The notes under the pieces are model-generated. The model saw only the letters and a program-made list of their open reading frames with translations. It was not told the origin of the DNA and ran no database searches. This document shows, piece by piece, positions 22,485 through 27,421 of a stretch of 27,421 bases of DNA (positions are counted from its first letter, which is position 1; each line of letters begins with the position of its first letter). The DNA comes from JAAUTS01 sp038250235 (GTDB lineage Bacteria; Verrucomicrobiota; Verrucomicrobiia; Methylacidiphilales; JAAUTS01): positions 1 to 27,421 of the forward strand of contig JBBSCO010000039.1 of the NCBI GenBank assembly GCA_038250235.1. Reading direction: 5' to 3'. Position numbers and translations under genes: made by a program.

Positions 22485-23945
22485 ATGAAAAAGAAACTGT
22501 TACGATGGACGGCGGTTATGCTGCTGGTTCTGGGAACCTTGATCACCCTTTTTTATGCCGTGGAAAATTGGCGTGGAGCCCGTGCGTGGAAGGAAATGGA
22601 GGCACAGCTACGGGCAATAAGCGAGCCCTTGACCATTGCGGAGCTGGTTCCGGCCCCAGTCCCTGATGATAGAAATGTCGCGATGGCGGCCATCTTTCAG
22701 GAAGTTTTTGCTTACGATAAAGCCACCAAAGAAACCATTTCAAAACAGGAAATGCCGCCTGTCCCCCGCATTCAGCAGATCAATAAGGTGATCAATGAGC
22801 TAAATTTAAAACCTAACGTTCTTCCTTCCTATGCTTACGGAAGGATTGCTTCGATTCCGGATTTTACGGTGCTAGAAAAGTTCAAGGACAAAAACGGAGC
22901 GCTTTTATCGGAAATCAGACAAGCCTTGGATCGGCCTCAAATCAACTGGAACCATGACTATTCCTTACGTTTTTCCTTATCCGTACCACATTTGGGTTCC
23001 ATCATGGATCTGGGAAAATATTATCAGTTGGAGGCTTTGGATCACATGGACAGTGGTAGGTCAGACCTGGCTCTTGAAGACATCCGCTATATCCAACGGC
23101 TTTCCGAAATTGCAAAGAAAGATCCCTTCCTCATGGAAAATCTAGTTTCCATGACCGTAAACAGTGTCAATGGGAACACGATATGGGCAGGCCTCCAGCG
23201 AAGAGCGTGGAATGAAAAACAGATATTGGAGCTTCAGGATCTGGCGACTAAAAAATCTGATGAATTTTCAGATTACCAAAAAGGCCTGCGTTGGGAGCGG
23301 ACCACATTTCTGCAGGCCACTCAAGGGAACCAGGTAGAATTTTTGGAAAGGATGACGAGCTTGAATGAGTTATCCTCATTCAGTTGGGAGAGCTTGTTGA
23401 CAATGACATATTTTTTTTTAAGGCCCAAAGGTTGGATGGATATGGATCGCGGGCTTTATTCAGGGATGATGCAACGATATATAGAGCTGTGCGGAAAATT
23501 CGGAAAAGGATTATCAGGTTTGGAAGAATTTAGAAAATTGGATGAGGAATTCTTAAGCAAGTCGGGGGATGTTACGCAACGGCTAATGACACCGATGACC
23601 TTTCTTGCTTTTCCGGCTCTTTCGGGAGTCTTTAAAAGAAGTGTCGAAACAGAAAACCTCAATCGCATGATCCAAATCGCCTGTTCCTTAGAGCGTTACC
23701 GCCTGGCGACAGGAAAAATCCCCGCATCCCTGGAAGTGCTGGTTCCTAAATATCTGTCCGCCTTACCCTTGGACATCGTAAATGGTGAGCCTTTGAAATT
23801 CGTGGGCAAGAACGGGGAGGACTACCTGCTATATTCTGTAGGACTTAACGGCACCGATGACGGAGGCTACACGTCCAAAGACAGAAACAAAGGCGACTGG
23901 GTCTGGCCATCCAAACCTGGTTTGGTCGAAGTCCGGGACAAGTAA
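22485..23945 (+). CDS. large membrane-anchored protein of unknown function in the ECF cluster
   Basis: A 486-residue protein with an N-terminal membrane helix (about 8-27, KLLRWTAVMLLVLGTLITLF) and a long mostly helical outer region. The C-terminal about 95 residues read as a conserved module: ACSLERYRLATGKIPASLEV, LVPKYLSALPLDIVNGEPL, YLLYSVGLNGTDDGG. This module is common, from memory, in uncharacterised proteins of Planctomycetes, Verrucomicrobia and Acidobacteria, and resembles the C-terminal part of type II secretion pseudopilins (GspG-like, with the LP-x-DPW/DIVNG calcium-region look). No enzyme motif is seen. AGGAA at 22475-22479 is a good ribosome-binding site. The gene follows the sigma and probable anti-sigma genes after 156 bp on the same strand and may be the sensor or output. 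Confidence 0.75.
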   Translation: MKKKLLRWTAVMLLVLGTLITLFYAVENWRGARAWKEMEAQLRAISEPLTIAELVPAPVPDDRNVAMAAIFQEVFAYDKATKETISKQEMPPVPRIQQINKVINELNLKPNVLPSYAYGRIASIPDFTVLEKFKDKNGALLSEIRQALDRPQINWNHDYSLRFSLSVPHLGSIMDLGKYYQLEALDHMDSGRSDLALEDIRYIQRLSEIAKKDPFLMENLVSMTVNSVNGNTIWAGLQRRAWNEKQILELQDLATKKSDEFSDYQKGLRWERTTFLQATQGNQVEFLERMTSLNELSSFSWESLLTMTYFFLRPKGWMDMDRGLYSGMMQRYIELCGKFGKGLSGLEEFRKLDEEFLSKSGDVTQRLMTPMTFLAFPALSGVFKRSVETENLNRMIQIACSLERYRLATGKIPASLEVLVPKYLSALPLDIVNGEPLKFVGKNGEDYLLYSVGLNGTDDGGYTSKDRNKGDWVWPSKPGLVEVRDK

Positions 23946-24005
23946 TCAGGAATCTTCGCGGACCTTGGCGGTCTTCCTGTTCAATTCGTTCTGGTTTTTC
24001 CAACC

Positions 24006-24671
24006 CTACATCACGAATGAAAAAAGCTGTTGGATGCCGGCTTTCCCCAGGAAAAGGGCGAGCAGGGTGGCCAACAGCGCCAGCAATCCCAGGATATCCC
24101 CAATCGCCACAACCAACCCGTCGTTCTCCATCAACCCAAGCCCGATGAATACCAGCGGCAGGGCATACAACCAATTGGTTCCGGGAATCGGCAAGGGCAG
24201 CATTGTCGCAATCATGGCAATCAACACCCCGTGAATCTGGTGTGACCAGGGATGCAAACAGATCCAGCTTTGCCGGGGTTTCAAAAAACGCTCCACCCGG
24301 ACACAAACATCCGTGGCTTTGCTCACCATCTCTACCACCCGCACCTGGGGCAGCTCATAATCCTGCACCTTGCTGGGAATCCAGAGTTTCCGGGCAAAGG
24401 CCATCCGTAACCCAGAAAAAATCAAAACAAAACCCATAGGCACGGCAATCACGGGCAGAATAGCCGGGATGCTAAAAAGGGCGATCACCGCCGGATAACC
24501 ACGTCCGGACAGATGTCGTAGCATCCGACGGATAGTGATGGGATGCTCGTGGCTTTCTTCTTCCAGCAGCTTGAAAACCGTGGAGAGGGAAACGCCCCGC
24601 ACGGGTGGCGGCGACAACGTATCCTCTCCATCCGTTGGAGGAGGCAATGAGGTTTCCATGGGAAGAGACAT
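24006..24671 (-). CDS. exopolysaccharide synthesis ExoD family membrane protein
   Basis: A 221-residue membrane protein of the ExoD family. Seen: an N-terminal Pro-rich cytosolic tail (about 1-35), then hydrophobic blocks with the family motifs ALFSIPAILPVIAVP-like near 65-80, a basic middle (KPRQSW), MLPLPIPGTNWLYALPLVFIGLGLMENDGLVV near 155-190, and a last hydrophobic helix. In rhizobia, exoD mutants are affected in exopolysaccharide production and alkali tolerance; the biochemical role is unknown. ATG at 24671 is used; another at 24659 is possible. It lies 88 bp after ppc on the same strand and may be cotranscribed, with no clear functional link. It converges with the ECF cluster. Confidence 0.85.
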   Translation of the reverse strand: MSLPMETSLPPPTDGEDTLSPPPVRGVSLSTVFKLLEEESHEHPITIRRMLRHLSGRGYPAVIALFSIPAILPVIAVPMGFVLIFSGLRMAFARKLWIPSKVQDYELPQVRVVEMVSKATDVCVRVERFLKPRQSWICLHPWSHQIHGVLIAMIATMLPLPIPGTNWLYALPLVFIGLGLMENDGLVVAIGDILGLLALLATLLALFLGKAGIQQLFSFVM

Positions 24672-24759
24672 AGTCGGCGGGCAACGCCGTCTCCATACTC
24701 TTTAGCGCATTCCCCGTGATTGTCATCAGGGGATTTGGTTCATCGGGTCGGTAAGGGAA

Positions 24760-27421
24760 TCAGCCGGTCGTGCGCAATCCGCCGGCGATGGCATTGATTG
24801 AGAGCAACACATCAGGCAGAAGTCTGTTGGCTTCGCCCTGGTCTTCCTTTTCCTTGAGTTTGCGCCATTCCCGCAGGAGGGAAATCTGCTGGCGGTGCAG
24901 GGTGGCCAGAGCCTCTTCACGCAGTTTAAGCGTAGCGACCATGCGCGGCCTGCGTTTTTCCAGGGTTCCACCTCCAAAGAGCAGGTCCATCATACGGTGG
25001 GTGCGGTGGTATTCGGACTCGATTAGATTAAAAAAACGGTTGCGCAGCCTGGTGTTTTCCACCAGCCCGGCATAGGTCTTCATAATCTCCAGGTCGGCAC
25101 TGGCCAGATTGGTTTCAACGTTGGTCAGGACATAGCGCAGGAAGGGCCAGACTTTGACCGCTTCCTGAAGCGAAGCGAAGGCCTCTTCTCCGCCTTTGGA
25201 AAATTGTTCCAGGGCCGAGCCCACCCCGAACCAGCCGGGGACATAAAAGCGCGACTGGTTCCAACTGAAGACCCAGGGAATGGCACGCAGATCCTCCAGA
25301 GAACGGGCCCCAGTGCGGCGGGAGGGACGTGATCCGATGCGGCTTTGTTCCAGGGCATCGATCGGAGTGGCCTGCCCGTAGAAGGTGATGAAGTCATCCG
25401 CCAGAATGAATTCCCGGTAAAATTCCGAGCTGGAAAGACAGAGCTGGGCGGCGAGTGGCTCAAATTTGGAATAATCCTTCGGCCGATGCCGGTGGCCTGC
25501 GGTGACCCCGGTGGTTCCGGCCAGAAGTAGTTCCAGGTTGTAAACGGAGGTGATCTGGTTGGCGTATTTCTGGGAGATGGTTTCCCCCTGCTCGGTCACG
25601 CGCAGATCACCTTCCAGGGCACCGTTGGGCAGCGCTTCCAGGAAACGATGGGTCGGGCCTGCTCCACGGCTGATGGTGCCGCCGCGGCCGTGAAAGAAGC
25701 GGGTTTTGACATCATTTTCTTCACCAGCTTGTTGGAGTTCTTTCTGGGTTTTGTAAAGACCCCACTGGCTGGCCAGAATGCCCGCGTCCTTGTTGCTGTC
25801 GCTGTAACCGATCATGACCTGCTGGATCGGGCGGGTGTTGAGCGGGAAGCTTTCGTCCTTCTCATCCTTGACCACTTTGTTCTGATAACGCAGGGAGGCG
25901 CGGGTGACGGGATGTTGCAGAAACGCGCGCATGATGCCGGCACTGGACTCCAGATCATCCAGGGTCTCGAACAGCGGCACGACCGGCATGGAGCAGTAGA
26001 GACCCTTGGCAGTGTATTTGGCGAGGCCGACTTCACGGGCCAGGACGTAAACCACCAGAAGGTCCGACACCCGCTTCGTCATGCTGACAATAAGCGAGCC
26101 TAACCCGCTGCTGCCATATTGATTGATGTGTGCGGCCAGGGCGCGATAACAGTTCAACACCGCATCGGCCTGGGGTCCGACTTCGGAATCCACATACAGG
26201 AAGGGGCGGGGGGAGCGCAGTTCTTTCATGAGGAAGCCAAGACGATCATTTTCCGGCCAGGTGGCAAAGTCGCTTCCGTCCAGTCCGGCGGCGATCATGA
26301 GCTGGCTCATGGCTTTGTCGTGAAACTGGCTGTTCTGGCGGATGTCCAGGCGGGCGAGGTGGAAGCCGAAGGTCTGCACCTGGCGTATGATGGGGTCGAT
26401 GTCGGAAATGGCCAGGCGCGAGGCACCGATTTTGATCAGGGAATCCCGCAGCAGATAGAGATCGGCCAGAAGTTCGCGGGGATAGCGGTAGGAGCCGGGC
26501 CATTCTTCGAGGGCAGATCCTCCTTTGTTCAAGGGTAGCCGTGCCACGATGATGTTGGCCAATTGACGCCAGGGTTCGAGGGGATTGCGTTTCAGGCAGG
26601 CTTCGCCCCGTTCCCCGAGTTCCCGGGCCAGGCTTTGAACTTCCGCCGTGAATTTTTCGGGAACCTGGTGGAGTTCTTCGGAAAGGCTGAGGATTTTCGG
26701 AAGTTTTCTGAGTTGTTCCTGAAGGACCTGCAAGGCCTGGAGACGTAATTCCAGCAGGGTTTCCACAGTGACTTCATGGGTGACGAGTGGATGTCCATCC
26801 CGGTCGCCGCCCACCCAGGTGCCGAAGGCGAGTTGCGGGAAATTGTCCGGGTTGGCAATCCATTTGGGGTCAAGCCCGGCCTTGAGCCAGGCTTGGCGCA
26901 GGCGCAGATCGAGGCGGGGCAGAACTTTGGGAAAAACTTCACGCAGATGGTAGGTGATGGTCTGACGTTCTTTGGAGATTTTAGGCTTTTCCAACAACAC
27001 TTCCCCGGTGCGCCAGAGTCGTTCGAGGGCCACTTTGATTTCTTCACGGATGCTTTCCAACTCGGCCGGTGTCCACATGCTGTTTTCGCGGGAAACAAGC
27101 AGGAGATACAGGGCGCGGTGCTGTTCCAAAACGGTGGAACGCTTGGCTTCGGTGGGGTGGGCGGTGAGAACGGGTTCGACGCGGACCTGACGGAGGACTT
27201 CCACAATCTCGTCTTCTTTAAGGCCACTTTTTTTCAAGCGTTTCAGATAGAAAGTCCAAAGGCCCGTCTCATCCTGTTTCCGTGGGAGACTGGCGCGGGC
27301 GCGGCGCATCTGGGCGGCAGTGTTTTCCTCCACCATGTTCAGCAACTGGAAGACGACGCAGTAAGCCTGCATGACGCGGCTGGAAAAACGGGCCGGCACG
27401 GCCTTGGTATTGCCTCCATTC
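24760..27421 (-). CDS. ppc: phosphoenolpyruvate carboxylase, 5' end beyond the window
   Basis: An anaplerotic enzyme (EC 4.1.1.31) that makes oxaloacetate from PEP and bicarbonate. Active-site blocks: LTAHPTEAKR (catalytic His in TAHPT), GGDRDGHPLV, GYSDSNKDAGILASQWGLY, FHGRGGTISRGAGPTHRFLE (PEP-binding loop), GDLRVTEQGETI, and the C-terminal SINAIAGGLRTTG, equal to the conserved NGIAAGxRNTG end with Asn and Thr-Gly. The nearest start is a GTG at 27399, but the frame is open to the window edge (seven more codons) and the catalytic His lies at residue 81 from that GTG, against about 138 in E. coli. So about 60 N-terminal residues should lie outside the window, and this entry is partial. Codon-shadow frames on the other strand are ignored. 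Confidence 0.97.
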   Translation of the reverse strand, partial: NGGNTKAVPARFSSRVMQAYCVVFQLLNMVEENTAAQMRRARASLPRKQDETGLWTFYLKRLKKSGLKEDEIVEVLRQVRVEPVLTAHPTEAKRSTVLEQHRALYLLLVSRENSMWTPAELESIREEIKVALERLWRTGEVLLEKPKISKERQTITYHLREVFPKVLPRLDLRLRQAWLKAGLDPKWIANPDNFPQLAFGTWVGGDRDGHPLVTHEVTVETLLELRLQALQVLQEQLRKLPKILSLSEELHQVPEKFTAEVQSLARELGERGEACLKRNPLEPWRQLANIIVARLPLNKGGSALEEWPGSYRYPRELLADLYLLRDSLIKIGASRLAISDIDPIIRQVQTFGFHLARLDIRQNSQFHDKAMSQLMIAAGLDGSDFATWPENDRLGFLMKELRSPRPFLYVDSEVGPQADAVLNCYRALAAHINQYGSSGLGSLIVSMTKRVSDLLVVYVLAREVGLAKYTAKGLYCSMPVVPLFETLDDLESSAGIMRAFLQHPVTRASLRYQNKVVKDEKDESFPLNTRPIQQVMIGYSDSNKDAGILASQWGLYKTQKELQQAGEENDVKTRFFHGRGGTISRGAGPTHRFLEALPNGALEGDLRVTEQGETISQKYANQITSVYNLELLLAGTTGVTAGHRHRPKDYSKFEPLAAQLCLSSSEFYREFILADDFITFYGQATPIDALEQSRIGSRPSRRTGARSLEDLRAIPWVFSWNQSRFYVPGWFGVGSALEQFSKGGEEAFASLQEAVKVWPFLRYVLTNVETNLASADLEIMKTYAGLVENTRLRNRFFNLIESEYHRTHRMMDLLFGGGTLEKRRPRMVATLKLREEALATLHRQQISLLREWRKLKEKEDQGEANRLLPDVLLSINAIAGGLRTTG

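Noticed and set aside
1..27421. CRISPR array, prophage, insertion sequence or biosynthetic cluster
   Set aside because: No regularly spaced repeats, transposase, integrase, phage structural or synthase genes were seen on either strand.

Overview
The window (27.4 kb, moderately GC-rich) reads as ordinary chromosome of a Gram-negative bacterium. The best guess is Verrucomicrobiota or a close PVC relative. Reasons: a lipid A gene (lpxK) shows an outer membrane; a Hanks kinase is followed by one membrane helix, a coiled coil and TPR-like helices, an architecture common in PVC bacteria; many genes lack a clear Shine-Dalgarno sequence; and small secreted or anchored hypotheticals abound. The phylum is an inference, not a proof. 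No phage, insertion sequence or CRISPR array is seen.

Layout. 1-3.8 kb: a small conserved hypothetical, an MFS transporter with an M32 carboxypeptidase in a tight pair, and a convergent LOG-family gene whose 3' end overlaps the peptidase. 3.9-7.9 kb: a large PAS / class III cyclase / Ser-Thr kinase fusion followed by a secreted protein. 7.9-9.3 kb (minus): a small membrane protein, a DUF6172-like gene and engB, the last two overlapping by 4 nt. 9.5-10.9 kb: pyrH-frr with a promoter-like site inside nested inverted repeats. 10.9-11.2 kb: a cluster of small perfect hairpins running into tRNA-Ala(CGC). 11.3-13.1 kb: an MsbA-like ABC exporter. 13.2-15.9 kb: a secreted hypothetical, a pterin carbinolamine dehydratase, palindromic repeats, nagZ, and an orphan RelE-fold protein. 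16-18.6 kb: a VWA protein, then on the minus strand a stand-alone cyclic-nucleotide-binding protein, a single-domain response regulator and a HAD phosphatase. 18.8-21.4 kb: a UgpC/MsmK-type ATPase without permeases, a VapC-like PIN remnant missed by simple ORF calling, and lpxK. 21.4-23.9 kb: an ECF sigma factor, an overlapping one-helix protein (probable anti-sigma) and a large anchored protein. 24-27.4 kb (minus): exoD-like gene and ppc, the latter running off the right edge.

How it fits together. Housekeeping genes (engB, pyrH, frr, tRNA-Ala, nagZ, lpxK, ppc) are interleaved with signalling genes. The cyclase-kinase fusion keeps the catalytic residues of both enzymes, and 10 kb away a stand-alone cNMP-binding domain keeps its phosphate-binding Glu and Arg, so a cAMP circuit is plausible. 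The least explained items are the fusion protein, the ECF trio, the triloop-hairpin cluster at the tRNA, and two toxin-fold loci (a RelE-like orphan and a PIN relic), neither with a visible antitoxin.
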